Shown here: positions 1-13,172 of the stretch, one piece after another | Numbering within the stretch: position 1 is the first letter of the stretch | Layout: every line of letters starts with the position of its first letter | Source: Liolophura sinensis | Lineage: Eukaryota > Mollusca > Polyplacophora > Chitonida > Chitonidae | Length of the DNA stretch: 64,000 nucleotides | Assembly: GCF_032854445.1 (NCBI RefSeq) | Contig: NC_088295.1 | Span: forward strand, 66,197,249-66,261,248 | Direction of reading: 5' to 3' | The notes under the pieces: generated by a model | What the model saw: only the letters and a program-made list of their open reading frames with translations | What the model was told of the DNA's origin: nothing | Databases searched by the model: none | Position numbers and translations under genes: made by a program

Positions 1-831
1 AAGAGATTGGGGGAGGGTGTTCTTACCTATAATAAAAAGTTTTTCGTTTACCGACAAAGCAGTTAATGAGTCACATACCCATGTTTGCATACGAAGTAAC
101 AGCTCAATGATTCCACATGAAATGAACTCCGAGTTTAGATTGGCCCTATCCACATGGCAAATCGTGTCTCCCAGAGGGATGTTAAGGTTAGAAACCTACT
201 TTTCTGCAAAAATCTTGTGACTATTAATTTAGTTTATTTCTCCTGACTAATACACATCAGTTTGTCAGCTTAATATTCTATGCACGTCGCCGGAGCTAAA
301 TGATAGTTAAGACCGATCAGGTTAACCCTCCCATGTCCAATATATTCGTAGTACAGACTTTGTATTTATTACTGTCTGAAACAACAGAGACAGTCCGTGC
401 TGACTTTAACCGCGTTTGTTTGACATATGTGAATAAACTCCTATTTAGTCATGTGACATTGTTTTTCTCAAGATTTTTATGTTGGAAACCCGAATTCAGT
501 TCTAACTATCCCTTTCCCTTGGGAGATGTCAAATCCTCCTGTGAAATGTTTAAACAAATTCCTTTTCATGGCGGATGTTTTTGCGACAGGGATTTGTGTT
601 CTTGAAAACATCACAAATTCGCTTCGTTGTTTCAAATCTAGATAACTGTGTTGTCTGACAAGGATCCGTCTGGAATAATTCAGTGCGCAATTTACGTCAT
701 ATCATTTTAAGCGCAAATATTGCAGCCATGATTTTTTTCAAACTTTGTGTAAGAAACAAGGATAAGGGAATGTTCTCAAGTGATGTACATAACATCTCAA
801 TGGGTATGTGATAAGGCTTGTTAATATAGGA
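1..831. other. No gene or repeat recognised
   Basis: Only short open frames of up to about 100 codons occur, without splice context, conserved motifs or coding-like composition. I see no repeat structure before the minisatellite that starts near 832. Confidence 0.5.
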
Positions 832-2246
832 TCTGCTTTGTGGGAACCTTCAGCAGCGTGGCATCGCTGCTTTGTTGGTACATCCAGCAAACTGGTATCG
901 CTGCTTTGCTGGTACATCCAGCAGCATGGTATCGCCGCTTTGTTGGTACATCCAGCAGCATGGTATCGCTGCTTTTTTGGTACATCCAGCAGCATAGTGT
1001 CGCTGCTTTGTTGTTTACATCTCTCAGCATGGTATCGCTGCTTTGTTGGTACATCCAGCAGTATAGTGTCGCTGCTTTGTTGGTACATCTCTCAGTATGG
1101 CATCGCTGCTTTGTTGGTACATCCAGCAGCATAGTATCGCTGCTTTGTTGGTACATCCAGCAGCACAGTATCGCTGCTTTGTTGGTACATCTCTTAGCAT
1201 GGTATCGCTGCTTTGTTGGTACATCCAGCAGCATGGTATCGCTGCTTTGTTGGTACATCCAGCAGCATGATTATCGCCGCTTTGTTGGTACATCTCTCGG
1301 CTAGTATCGCTGCTTTGTTGGTACATCTCTCGGCTGGTATCGCTGCTTTGTTGGTACATCTCTCGGCTAGTATCGCTGCTTTGTTGGTACATCCAGCAGC
1401 ACAGTATCGCTGCTTTGTTGGTACATCTCTCGGCTAGTATCGCTGCTTTGTTGGTACATCTCTCGGCTGGTATCGCTGCTTTGTTGGTACATCTCTCGGC
1501 TGGTATCGCTGCTTTGTTGGTACATCCAGCAGCACAGTATCGCTGCTTTGTTGGTACATCTCTCGGCTAGTATCGCTGCTTTGTTGGTACATCTCTCGGC
1601 TGGTATCGCTGCTTTGTTGGTACATCTCTCGGCATGGTATCGCTGCTTTGTTGGTACATCCAGCAGCACAGTATCGCTGCTTTGTTGGTACATCTATCAG
1701 CATGGTATCGCTGCTTTGTTGGTGCATCTCTCGGCTAGTATCGCTGCTTTGTTGGTACATCTCTCGGCTGGTATCGCTGCTTTGTTGGTACATCTCTCGG
1801 CTAGTATCGCTGCTTTGTTGGTACATCCAGCAGCAGGGTATCGCTGCTTTGTTGGTGCATCTCTCGGCTAGTATCGCTGCTTTGTTGGTACATCTCTCAG
1901 CATGGTATCGCTGCTTTGTTGGTGCATCTCTCGGCTAGTATCGCTGCTTTGTTGGTACATCTCTCGGCTGGTATCGCTGCTTTGTTGGTACATCTCTCGG
2001 CTAGTATCGCTGCTTTGTTGGTACATCCAGCAGCATGGTATCGCTGCTTTGTTGGTACATCTCTCGGCTAGTATCGCTGCTTTGTTGGTACATCTATCAG
2101 CATGGTATCGCTGCTTTGTTGGTACATCTCTCAGCATGGTATCGCTGCTTTTTTGGTACATCCAGCAGCACAGTAACGCTGCTTTGTTGGTACATCTCTC
2201 GGCTAGTATCGCTGCTTTGTTGGTACATCTCTCGGCATGGTGTCGA
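832..2246. repeat. Higher-order minisatellite, 33/34-bp units, about 42 copies
   Basis: Every unit shares the core GTATCGCTGCTTTGTTGGTA. There are two main variants. Type A (34 bp) continues with CATCCAGCAGCA. Type B (33 bp) continues with CATCTCTCGGCTAG or CATCTCTCGGCTGG. Up to about 1290 the units are mostly A-type. From about 1290 onward they fall into blocks of roughly three B units followed by one A unit, a period of about 133 bp, with some hybrid units (CTCTCAGCATGG, CTATCAGCATGG). All six frames stay open over long stretches because the unit has few stop codons; the resulting 100-150 codon frames are repeat artefacts, not genes. Confidence 0.95.
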
Positions 2247-2514
2247 GTAACAAGAATCTGCCTTTTCATTATTCCGATGATATGAAGCGTATTCGCGTAT
2301 TTTGTGTAATTGAGTGCTCATGGAGTGTTTTGTTATTTGCTGCCGTGATGAATCCTGTTTATTTATTGGTTTTTTTTGTGTGTAATTATTTCTTTATTTA
2401 GATATATCTGAATATACTGAACATCATGAAATGTAGATTTCTTTACTCCTGTCTATATATCGCGGACATATACAGTGGAGTTGCCATACCTCGAAACATT
2501 TCTGGTCTCTAGGA

Positions 2515-2635
2515 GGTAGCTCCAAATATATTGGTCCAACTCAAGTAATTAAATTCTTTAGGCTTATTTTTTAAGTTATACTGAAAATGAAAAGGTAGCT
2601 CGAAATGTATTGGTCCAATTCATGTAATTAAATTC
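2515..2635. repeat. Two-copy tandem duplication, 79-bp period
   Basis: A segment of about 42 bp beginning GGTAGCTCCAAATATATTGG at 2515 recurs at 2594 as GGTAGCTCGAAATGTATTGG, and both continue with a TCCAA...GTAATTAAATTC tail. There are a few substitutions between copies. Confidence 0.8.
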
Positions 2636-2714
2636 AAGTGCATTACATTTCAGTTCGACACTGCTATACATTTCACCAAGGCCGCGAAGAACTCGGGAGC
2701 CCCCTTTATGAAAC

Positions 2715-2935
2715 CCGGGTTGGGTCACACCAACAACTTTAAAAATCGTATTTCTTGCTGCCTCGCCTGGCGCTCAGGACTGAGAGGTTAGAGCCAGGGC
2801 ACATGATTGGTTGGCCCGGTGTCAGTATAATGTGACTGGGTGGGGTGTCATGTCTTGTATCTTCCCCATGATACTTCTGTTGCGGAGGCAGTTTGGCGGC
2901 GTTAATTCGCCCAGTCACAAGAAGAAAAAACTCAA
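2715..2935 (-). repeat. Interspersed repeat, second (non-SINE-tail) family
   Basis: Read on the minus strand, this matches the segment at about 60135-60330. Shared blocks are CTGACACCGGG, CTCTAACCTCTC and GCGAGGCAGC, in the same order and spacing. A fragment of what looks like the distal end of the same family lies at 56935-57010. The function and class of the family are not recognised; the similarity between the copies was seen directly. Confidence 0.65.
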
Positions 2936-2965
2936 ACATTATAACTACGACATTATACCCAAACC

Positions 2966-3053
2966 ATACATACATACATACATACACGCATACATACATA
3001 CATAAATACATACATACGTACATACATCGTACATACGTACATACATACATCGT
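2966..3053. repeat. (CATA)n microsatellite with interspersed CGTA
   Basis: Runs of CATACATA interrupted by CACG, AAAT and CGTAC steps. It directly follows the interspersed repeat at 2715-2935. Confidence 0.9.
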
Positions 3054-3375
3054 ACTATGGTTGTATACATATCAGCTGAAATGGAACTTTAACATTATTT
3101 AATCTTAGGTCTTCATTGTCTTCATAAATCATTTGGTATAAGAACGTGCCCCATTGTTAACTCAGATACCTGTACTATAGATCTTAAATGAACTCAAACC
3201 ATGATATACAGGTGTTAATATTTTCACTCATTTATAGTTTTTAGGTTTGTAAAATAAACTGTGTGCTCAAGAATAATCGGCATTTTTTTTACAGAAGGCA
3301 GATGCATGAGTAGAAGAAAACATCCATCAGTTATCTATGGTTTATGTAATGATTTGATTAGTGATTAACACTGTA

Positions 3376-3850
3376 CACCATGGGTGGAGAAAAGACGTCC
3401 AAGCCCTTGAACAAACAAGGGCCCTTACCCTAAGCCCATGGAGAAACAAACGCCCTTACACCGAGCCACTGGAGAAACAAATACCCTTACGCCAAACCCA
3501 TAGAGAAAGTCTTTAAGCCAAACCTCTTGAGAAAAAACACTCTTACGCCAAACTCGTAGAGAAACAAATGTCCTTACCCCAAAGACCGAGAAATAAACGC
3601 CTTCACTACAAATCCGCCAAACCGCTGGACAAACAAACACCTTTAAGCCAAACCTCGAGAGAAACAAACATTCTTACACCAAAGCCCTGCAGAAACAAAC
3701 GCGATATCGCCAAAGCCCTGCAGAAACAAACATCTTTAAGCCGAACCTCTGCAGAAACAAACGCCCTTACGCCAAACCCAAGGAGAAACAAACGCCCTAT
3801 CGCCAGAGCCCTGGAGAAACAAACGCCCTAACGCCAAACTCGTCAGGACA
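3376..3850. repeat. Degenerate minisatellite, about 31-bp units, about 14 copies
   Basis: Units follow the pattern GGAGAAACAAACGCCCTTA then CGCCAAACCC, with many substitutions and some length changes (for example AGAAAGTCTTTAAGCC). The apparent open frames on both strands rich in K/R/N or F/V/G are produced by the repeat. The high divergence between units suggests an older array than the one at 832-2246. Confidence 0.85.
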
Positions 3851-4723
3851 ATTACCTAGTAAGTCTCCTAAAATAAAGCAGGCGCCAACGCAATGCATCG
3901 TGGCCAGAAATGGCTAAATTAGGGTGGCAGACCGCTAGAGAAACATTCGATCTTTTTTCTTAATCATGTCGAAATACACTGTCTAAGATCTGGTCGTACA
4001 TTCCATTAACTGTTTCTGAATGGTATAGTTCACAATTTTTCGGTCCTAGTTGCGTTTTAATTGAAACTATTTATTCATTTTGTTACGTAGTTACTCAATA
4101 TTACTCTAGGACGCCCCACATTCGCGCTAACAAAGTGGAGTATTGGACACACTCCTGACTCCCATGAGGCAATATGTTCTCCATATTTGCCAAGTACACT
4201 GTTACACGAATTGTAAAACTTAAAACAGCTTAGATTGAACGCTGTGGGATCACATTGCTTTCGAAGAATTTAAACGTCAAGGTACTGCACTAGTTTTGTT
4301 TTACGTGACTTTAATCCAATGTGAAGATTCAAAAGCGGGTTTGCGTCGAACAAAAGTGATCAATATAAAAAGCAGTGTAAGCAGAACTTACAGGCTAAAC
4401 CCCGTCTGTGGCGAGAGCAAGGATTTCCATCAAATGGTCATATTGACAGCAACCTACGTCAGTCAGATCGCCCTAACGGGGTAGATTGTCTAGTTGTCAG
4501 TTGGTAAACTACTTGGGTGATGGGAAAAGGGATAAACAGACATGATGGGACTGAATCTGGGTGGTGTGAAATACCTCCAGTAGACCTGGTTACACACATC
4601 AGGATTCCATACAGCGCTGAAAACAGCATGCCATTGTAATATAACGGTGCACTCAGGTGTATGCACTACCTTTCCTGTGGCGTCATAATCTTTTTACAAG
4701 TAAGCACATGAGTTTGCCGTAAG
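3851..4723. other. No gene or repeat recognised
   Basis: Unique-looking AT-rich sequence. The longest open frames are about 60 codons and lack splice context. Confidence 0.45.
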
Positions 4724-4981
4724 GATGTAATATATTTATTTATTTATTTATTTGATTAGTGTTTTACGCCGTACTCAAGAATATTTCACTTAGATGACGG
4801 CGGCCAGCATTATGGTGGGTGGAAACCAGGCAGAGCCCGGGGGAAACCCATGACCATCCGCAAGTTGCTGTCAGACCTTCCCACGTACGGCCGGAGAGGA
4901 AGTCACCATGAGCTGGACTTAACTCACAGCGACCGCATAGGTGAGAGGCACTTGGGTCATTACACTGCACGATGTAATATA
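4724..4981 (-). mobile_element. tRNA-derived SINE, minus orientation, with target-site duplication
   Basis: The tail lies on the left as TATTTATTTATTTGATTAG, followed by the body block TTTTACGCCGTACTCAAGAA, GGCCAGCATTATGGTGGG and the head-proximal ACTCACAGCGACCGCAT. The element is truncated inside the tRNA-like head. Direct repeats of GATGTAATATA flank it at 4724-4734 and 4971-4981, as expected for LINE-mobilised insertion. Confidence 0.9.
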
Positions 4982-6244
4982 GGATATAGATTTCAATGAA
5001 CCTTTTGCTCCATACGTAAAAGTCAAATGTAGCCCCATGCATGGAAATTTTAATTTCAGAGGGAGGCTGCATGGATACATTAAATTTTACCAGGAGCTTT
5101 TGGTCTATTCTATTGGATAGCTGTATGACTGCTCATGCTCAAAGATCAGCCTTTATATATCTTTGATGTTTCTTCATTAAGTAGCCTCTTCATTTCAGTC
5201 TTTATGAATATGGCTTACTGATGGCGATATTTTGGCATCATTAACGTTGCTATATTATGTTGTCTACAGTTACATGCATGTTGGCAATTCTGTATTTTTT
5301 TCCCATCTGTAGGTCATTCGTGCTACCATGGTACCTTTTAAACCACATACATATCATTACCCACGATTACACGCTTGTCTTCAACTAACTCTGTGGATCA
5401 TTTTAAACGTGTTGCAGCGCATCCTGTTTGAGCACAAACATGTATATGTAATTACACTTCTGCCAGCGCTACAGATGTTTTGCGCAAGAAAACTGTTGGG
5501 AAATTATTCTGACAATCATCTAAAGCATTATTTTTACAGTATGATGTGTAGCACGTCTTCCTTTATAGAAGAGGTTGTGGGGTTACATGTTTATGATTGG
5601 AGTAGAAACCCTCGTCCTGGATTGCAAGAAAACAATGGTTAACAGGCTGTATGTGAGTTTTGAATGTGGATAATTGTCCCAATTAACTACGGATAATTAT
5701 TGTGCTTTTGCCACTCAAAGAGTTCATGAATGGTAGTAAAAACTCTCGTGCTATAGCATACAATATTATTCCACATACCTCATTCTTGACACCGTCTTAG
5801 AAACCCTCGAACTCTAGTAGTTTTTTTCAACCATGATACTTGTAAGCAAACGCCGATTTATATTCGCTAAATTCCGCTAGAAAATGCTGACCAAGCTCTT
5901 ATTATTCAGCATGAATGGGTCACAAGTTAAAACCGTCAGAAATATCAGAGACATTTCCTGTAAGGACAACATGCATCCAACTCGATGTGAAAGGTATATG
6001 TCGAATTAATCAGGTAAACCCATAAATCACTCCTCCAAGCAAAAACTCCACCTGCCTGTAGAATGTACATGAAAGACACATGTTGGTACGGGCAATGACT
6101 ACAAACGAGTAACTTGGATTTAATCGCCGCCTGAAGCATTGAATTTGTAGATTACCCAACATCCACAGTGACACGGTGGGGCTTTGGTGACACTGATTAG
6201 TATCTCGACGACATTTGTCTTCTACCAACATGGTGTAGGCCTAC
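4982..6244. other. No gene recognised
   Basis: A 104-codon open frame at 5328-5642 has no motif, no splice-supported neighbours and no coding-like composition, so I do not call it. No repeat was seen. Confidence 0.45.
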
Positions 6245-6350
6245 ATATCGGTACGTCACATGTAGAAAAGTTTGTCAGTGACTTGCCAAAATTCGGTAGT
6301 TTACGCCAGGCATTCCGCTTTCCTCCAAGTATAAAACTACCTGGCATGGT
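6245..6350 (+). repeat. Short interspersed fragment (shared with 60765 and 63870)
   Basis: It contains AAAATTCGGTAGTTTACGCC followed by GGCATTCCGCTTTCCTCC. The same order of blocks (GTTCGTCAG, CCAAAGTTCGGTAGTTTACG, GGCACTC, CTCCACC) recurs at 60765-60850 and more diverged at 63870-63945. It is probably part of the SINE family or of a related one. Confidence 0.6.
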
Positions 6351-9300
6351 ATAAGTGAAAAATTCTTAAGCATCAAGCCAATGAATATATAAAATAAGTG
6401 AAAGACACAAGCACGCATACTATTTTACCACTAGGTATGTTTCTTTCTCAGAAAACACCAAGGCTTTAAAACCCTATATGCAGGAGAAACGCTGTCCACC
6501 ATGCATGATAAAACAAATCAAAATTCTATAAGCCCGCTGAATGGTACATTATAACTTAAGGCAATTAAAGTTTTCCCTGAAAGATAGGCAGTAATGGTGG
6601 TTGAAGTCTAAGTGAGACTTATAATTTGGATTGGTTCCTAAATGACAGGCAACCGGCTTATAGAATTTATCATTTTATCACAATCCATACTTAAGTTCCG
6701 TCAAGTGGTTGACAGACAGACAGACCGACAGACAAAAGCTAAACAGACAGGCAATTAAACGTCCGCAAAAAGCACAACATCTGTTGGCGGAAGTAAAAGG
6801 CATATGTATGATGCTGTGGTGCTGTGGTGCTGTGGTGCAATTCAGTTCATTATGTCTTCTTAATACAGCAATAATTGGTGTATTTCTCCAAGACATTGTT
6901 TTCCCACTGGAGCAGAACACGGTTATTCCTGAAGCTACAACATCTCGTAGCACACCAGGTTGGGGAAAACCGAAAGAGGCTATGTTTCGTGGGAAACAGG
7001 GCGGATTTAATTTGATTTGTGACGTAGAATTCCGATCAATGTCTCGATGGCTAAGATATCTGTACACAACGCGCCTTGAATTATTAAGTGCACAGTTTAC
7101 GTCACATGTTCCTTGCTGGGAGGAAAGCGAGACGACTGGTACCGGAAGCAATAAACATATTTTATAGCTCAAGATAGTGACATTCATACTAAGTGTTAAC
7201 AAAAGTGTTTCAATATGTAAATTATTCAAATCCAGCACAAAACCGAGACGGTCGGTGGAATTCGCGTCATTTTTATTTATTTAAAATTTTTTTTTTTAAT
7301 TGTATGTTTCTCTAATCATTTACTTGTGTCTAATGCCTTGAGCATTTGCCATCAATATTACGGAGGTCATTATTATAGGTACATGAATTAAACGGAATGG
7401 ACAGTAAATAAACGCCCGTGGAAAGGTACAATACTAACCTACTGATTTAAAGTCACAGCCAAACAAGCCAGAGCTGGGTTCGAACCTGTGACCTCATTGC
7501 CCAGGGGACGATCGGCTGTGGAACTTGGTATGTATAGTGCACACTCCTGGAGTCATTAAACCTATTAGGAATCTTGATGCTTTTAAAACAATCTCTGATT
7601 TTAACTTAGCCACTCTAAACAACACGGTTTATTGATACTTTGAATGGGGCGTTCCAATTCCAAAGTAAGATGTGGAAAGTCAGTTCTAGAATTCATCGGG
7701 TTGAGCACTTGATTATAGGCGTTTCCTGATACTTTATTCTCATGCACGCCTTGGGAGAGTCTTAACCGCCTTAGTAAACACCACGGGCGAAATCTTATAT
7801 CGTTAAGTACGTTGCAAAGAAGAGTTTTAACAGTGTCTTCAAGGGAATGTCAAACTGTGAATTTCTCCTTCTTTTTGCCACTCTTGGCCCACTCTTTTTT
7901 TATGGATTGTGCTAAATAGTCCATGAAGGGGTAGAAATATTGTGTGTCTCTTACTCATTCTAGTCTCCGGGTACATACGTATTCCACCTCACCGTCTGGC
8001 AGTTTTTTGTAGATCAATATACGTAAATACGGGAGCGTGCCACGAGTACCTTTCTGCAGAAATATAATGAGAGCCAAGCCGATTAGTCTCAAATTAGCGG
8101 CTTCGCGGCCACTCATAGCCAATAGACGAAAACCAGTGACAAGCTATCCATCAATAGGACCTGGCATTTAAACCGTATAGGAATTGGTAAGCAAAGTATA
8201 AAGAGAGACCAAAAAAAGTCCAGTTGAGAATGTATGGACTGCGGGTGGAAAACAGTGGTTTGGTACATTTGCTCTTTTTATGGCGCGAAGTTGCTATGTG
8301 GCTGCAAAACACTATTGATCTTCACTACAATGAGGTGCATGTTCCTCTCCCGGCGCAATGGCAACTCGGGCCAAAGCCAGACTGACCACTGTCCTCTTGC
8401 AATACCTGAGTATTGTGTTACCAGCTTGCCCACAAATCCTCATTGCAAAGGTGGGAGTGAACAATAGACTACACAGTTTGGACCCGAGTTACTCTAGGCG
8501 GGGAATATTTCCCATTCAGCAGATCAAACATGTTGGCACGAGTTAACGGTTGGAAGTCCGGGGCCCAGTTGTTCAAATTGTTTTAGCACTTAAGCAGAAA
8601 AAAAATACTGGTATTAAAATTGAAGCCTGACTTAACTTTTTATAAACTTTTGAAAAACTGGCCCCAGAAGCATATATGCACGCAACTTAGCTTTACAAAT
8701 ACTACATTTTTGTCACCGTGATACTAGAATGCTCCCCACTTTGACTATTGATAAATGATGCTTGACAGCTTTGTATAATACTAGATAGCATTAAGTGTAA
8801 AGCCTTCCCCAGAAACGACCACCTTCAGAGACTGGGCTCCTATGTGGCAGACAATAACGTGATAAGTTTTTCGCTGTTACATGCTAATTAACAGGTAATG
8901 GTAAAATTGATTTCGTCAAATAAATTCTTATGCTGATGCATAAACAATTACACAGACGAATAATCAGCCGTGGTTTTATCCTCGTTAATTGAAAACCATA
9001 CGGTGTAACGGTTTCTCATCACTCATTGGCCTTCCATTACTGCTGATTAAAAAGCAATAAGCAAGACGAATTGCTCTGGGCTGCTGCCGTCATTATGCCT
9101 GAACTATGACATATCGTTGGCGGATAAAAAAATTGCTCAATACGGACTCACGTACTCTGGTTGATTTGACTGCTAAACAAACATGACTATTGCTGCTGCG
9201 GTAATGCGTCGACACAGACTTCTTCAACTGGGCACTCAGAATATTGATCTGTTAACTTTTCCCGAAAGTCTGTTGTCTGAGTGATTTTAGAATGTATACT

Positions 9301-11319
9301 GCAATTACACCAGATTATTTTGTAAAATGTAACACATATATTCTATTCATTTAACATAAAGATTCTAATGCACTCACAGGATATTATGTTGAATATGACA
9401 CTGTGTTATATTATAGTAAGAGAATCACTCGGACAATAGTGTGCGTGTGCAAATGCATGGAACACAGGGAACACCATGCTTGATGCATTGGCTATAGTGC
9501 AATCCTGACCAGTTTCCATGCAGTCACCAAGGGTCTGGAAACAAGTAGTTTGCTATAAACCCCTCGTTAGAGTTCTATAAATCACCAGTCTACTTGAGAT
9601 AGCCTACTGGCCTCGTTGATCAGGTCAGGGTGACCTAAGCTTCTGTTGCAGGTACAAATTTGCTTTTTTTGACATATTATCTTGCTAAACGTCGGTGATT
9701 ATACATTATGAGAACTGTTTAAAATCTGGGGCATGTTAATATATGTGGAAGGAAGTACAATGTATTTTACCACGTCGAAGAAAAACATTAGCTGATGTAT
9801 ATGTCACACTATCATTGATTGTCCAAGAAACTATTTTGTATAAAATTTCCTATAACTTTTTCAACAGTATAAAATACTGTAATAAATTGTGGCCAATAAC
9901 ATTGTATTTTTACCACTTAACACTTCTAGGCATCTAGGAATGCACTAGCCGAATGGACCATGTTTATCTGTTTCAAGGATACGGGTGTGGCGTCATTGAT
10001 TCCTGCTAGATCCCAACCGACCCAGTCTCAGTCTTATGCTTTAGAGGCATTTTACCATGTTTGAAAATTCTAAAAAAATAAGAAACATATAAATTGAACT
10101 CTTTTCCTGGTCATTATTTAATAGATTTTCATCTGACATCTAATTCATCTTTGTGCGATTTGTTTTGGCCTTGCTTGTTGCTTGTCACACTTACTACAGT
10201 CTTAATAACGATACAAAACACAGGGACAGTAGCCTACATAATCCGTTAACCCTGTTGTTAACCCTAACAGACTGACCAATGTGTCAATCAGTTTTATCGT
10301 ATATTTAGAAAAACGCTAAAGCTCCCCGATTCGAAGAAAGTAGACTTTCCAACAACACAAACCCAGACCTCATATTTTACTAGCGAAATCGCATTGTTCA
10401 GACAACGTTGTTAAAACAACTTCTAATCTCCTTAATACGAAAAAACACTCACATTACTTTCTAAACTAACCTCAAATCTCAGTATTCTCGTTTTCCCTCA
10501 GCACGAAATATATGCTATTATAAGTTTTTAACTAAATTTCTTTGAACCGTTTCATTTCTATTTTTGTAATGAAAAACGATTGGCTCTGGCGCTCTTAGTG
10601 TTTGTGTAAGTATGAATCTTTTCAAATAGTTGCTGTTTAAACATTCCAACGTGGACAGCACTAGCACGTTGCAATTTTAGCCCGACTACTTTCAGTCTTC
10701 GTGAACTGGATGAAAACGGAAAGCTTCCATGTAATTTCGAAAGTGTGGAACAATGAAAAGTGCTTTTTGTCCAACTGACTGTCAGTTCTGAGCAGAGGCT
10801 CTGTTTCTGGGAAAAACGGTCGATTTATTTCATGACTTGCCCTCGATAATTCCTGTGAGTGTCCTTAGGGCTGAAATGTCGGCCTCTTTAAATTATTAAG
10901 TACGGACTTGACGTCAGATCATTTTGAGAAAAATGTGAAAGGATCAGTATGAGAGAGTCTCCGGATTCAGTTCGCTTCCACCAAGGGAAAAGAAAAACAC
11001 TCCAAGACATAGCTCTTAATCAAAAGGAAAAAATCAACTGTTACACGTCCTTATATTCACCTTTCTTAGGAAATCCTTTAGGGAGATCTTTTTGCATGGA
11101 CATAGAAGCCCCAAACGTTATACCCTTTTATCTTTACCTTTGACAAGTTGCATTTTTTGTGCATGTACACTCGGAAATCGATGGCGTTATTCACAGAAAC
11201 TGCACTGTAACAGCACAGTGCCGTGTGTGTGTGTTCAGCTTGACACCGGCGTGATTTGGCGCGAGGAATGTTCCATTGAAAGGTTTTGTTGGACCGAATC
11301 ACGCACAACTTGATTGAAA
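6351..11319. other. Gene-free stretch with one degenerate tRNA-like fragment
   Basis: Open frames on both strands at 6678-7238 overlap each other and have no recognisable domain. Near 7465-7510 there is a degenerate tRNA-like piece (GGGTTCGAACCTGTGACC, a B-box-like block), probably a decayed SINE head. Nothing else is supportable in these 5 kb. Confidence 0.4.
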
Positions 11320-11625
11320 AGTGTAAAATAAACCCAGTGTTCTACTGGTATGAATTTGGTAAACACTTACACACAGCTGCTGATAAAAGTGCACTGTACA
11401 CTCAATGTTCCAACAATATTTGATGATAAAAGTGCATTATATACGCAATGTGGCACTAACATGAATGTGCTAAAAATCTGTACAGGGCTGCTAAGTGTAT
11501 CGTGCACTCAGTGTCCCACTGGTATGAACTTGATGATAAAAGTGTATCGTAAACTCAGTGCTGCAGTGGCATGAATTTGCTGTACATTTTTACAGAGCTG
11601 CTGAAAAAAGTATAATGCAATATTC
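11320..11625. repeat. Highly degenerate tandem repeat, about 60-65-bp period
   Basis: Recurring blocks GGTATGAATTTG, GCTGCTGATAAAAGTG, CACTCAGTGTCC and CAGAGCTGCTGAAAAAAG return in order about four to five times with many substitutions. The period is estimated by eye. Confidence 0.6.
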
Positions 11626-13172
11626 CAGCATTCTGGTCATGACGGTCAGTTAGAAACATCAATCTTTTACTGTCTATATTATCAAATGGTCTTGCAAATT
11701 TCCTGTTTTATTCCCTAGTTGTTCATCGCTGCACTGCACTGTTGGAATACCTAGTTGTCCCAGCTGAAAATGTAATTTGGAAAGTCTGTTTCTCAGCACA
11801 TATTATTTATTCTTTAAATTTTACGAAGTACAGCTTATTTTATCATTTCGTTAAGTACATCGAGACTTAGGTATCCGATTTTACTCACTTGTTGAAATCA
11901 TGGACATGTAAATTATTGCGTCTTGTGTGAAGAAATCCTGGGAGCAGGAACGGCATACTGAGTGTGTTTTATTGGTTGTTAAATAATCCATTAAGCGGGT
12001 GTCGTATTTCTTTCATTCTCGGTCTTTCACTCCCTCTGGCGACGCCTATGGATCAATAAGCGTAAATGTAGAAGTGTAAATGTCACAGCATTATCACCAT
12101 TGTACCGATTAGTCTCAGGTTTGCAGGCACAAGGCCAATAACGGGAAAAACGTATTTGTATTTAAAATTGTTCCAGGCTTCCTGGAACAAATTGTCGTAT
12201 CACTAGAAGAAACAGCTTTAAAAGCCTTCAGAAAAAAGGGAGAAAGAACCTGAATTACGTCTTACGAGAGTTTCCGGAAATACCAGTGCGTGAGACAATG
12301 CGAGTTAAACAACTATTTTGACTGAATGTGAAACAGTTTCAAAAGCGCTTTTGTCAAATGCATGCAGGAGCTTTTAAGAACGTAAAACCTGTAAGCTTTA
12401 AACATATACCGTATAAACTCCGATAACGACATTTAATAACGAAGTATTAACTAAAGATAACTTTTCTTTCAAGTTGTGATTTGCTATTAAGCCAAATGGC
12501 GAAAATTTCGTCAGTTAAATAACATCACTTTCCATTAAAACATCGTCTTGTGTGGACCTCACTTTTATACCTGGTCATTGGATTCGGGTACTGAGACTTC
12601 CCGCTTCTATAAACCTGACTACCGTGAATCAAAATTCCTTAAGAACTTATAAGCACATGTTTTTGTGAAGCATTTTGTGAAAATTCTCTTAGCAACATTA
12701 TATATGTTGTTACTCCTGTGGCTTTCTTCTCACTTTGCATGGCATATGGCCTCAGATCCCTTTTAATTTTCCATGAGCGACAATGTTAATGTTTAGTACT
12801 GTAACTCACTCCCCCTACACTCTGTGGCCAATAAGTTTTGGTGCATACCTGGCCAAGCCATTGAGAAAGCAACCATAAAAAAATCTGACGTAGGTTGACC
12901 GTCAAAGCCTGGACCTTGCTATGCCAGCAGCTGGGAGGAGTGTTTGGCAACGCCAAGGGAACATCACTCGCAGCCTCATCACCACCAGTCTCAACGTTCA
13001 TCATTTAAGCTCATCCTGAACATTTTCTATCATTTTGCTACCAAGCATGCACCTGTGCACCAGAAATGGCTGACTGGTACCGAAAAAAGATTTTACACCC
13101 TAAAATACCAAGGTGCTAGGTGGTTATTGATTTCTGTAGCTTATATATATGATTGTTTATATCTTTTTCCAG
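11626..13172. other. No gene recognised; probably upstream intron of the next gene
   Basis: The gene beginning with the acceptor at 13172 must have at least one further 5' exon. I could not identify a convincing start exon here. Confidence 0.35.

Noticed and set aside
832-2246. CRISPR-like regular array
   Set aside because: There are no unique spacers; whole units are tandem copies, and the surroundings are eukaryotic.
738-2321. Many 70-150 codon open frames on both strands
   Set aside because: All are translations of the 33/34-bp minisatellite; several frames are open at once, as expected from the repeat.
6678-7238. 186-codon minus-strand and 152-codon plus-strand frames
   Set aside because: They overlap, have no domain, atypical composition and no splice neighbours.
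7440-7515. Possible tRNA gene
   Set aside because: Only a B-box-like block is present; no cloverleaf or acceptor-stem pairing.
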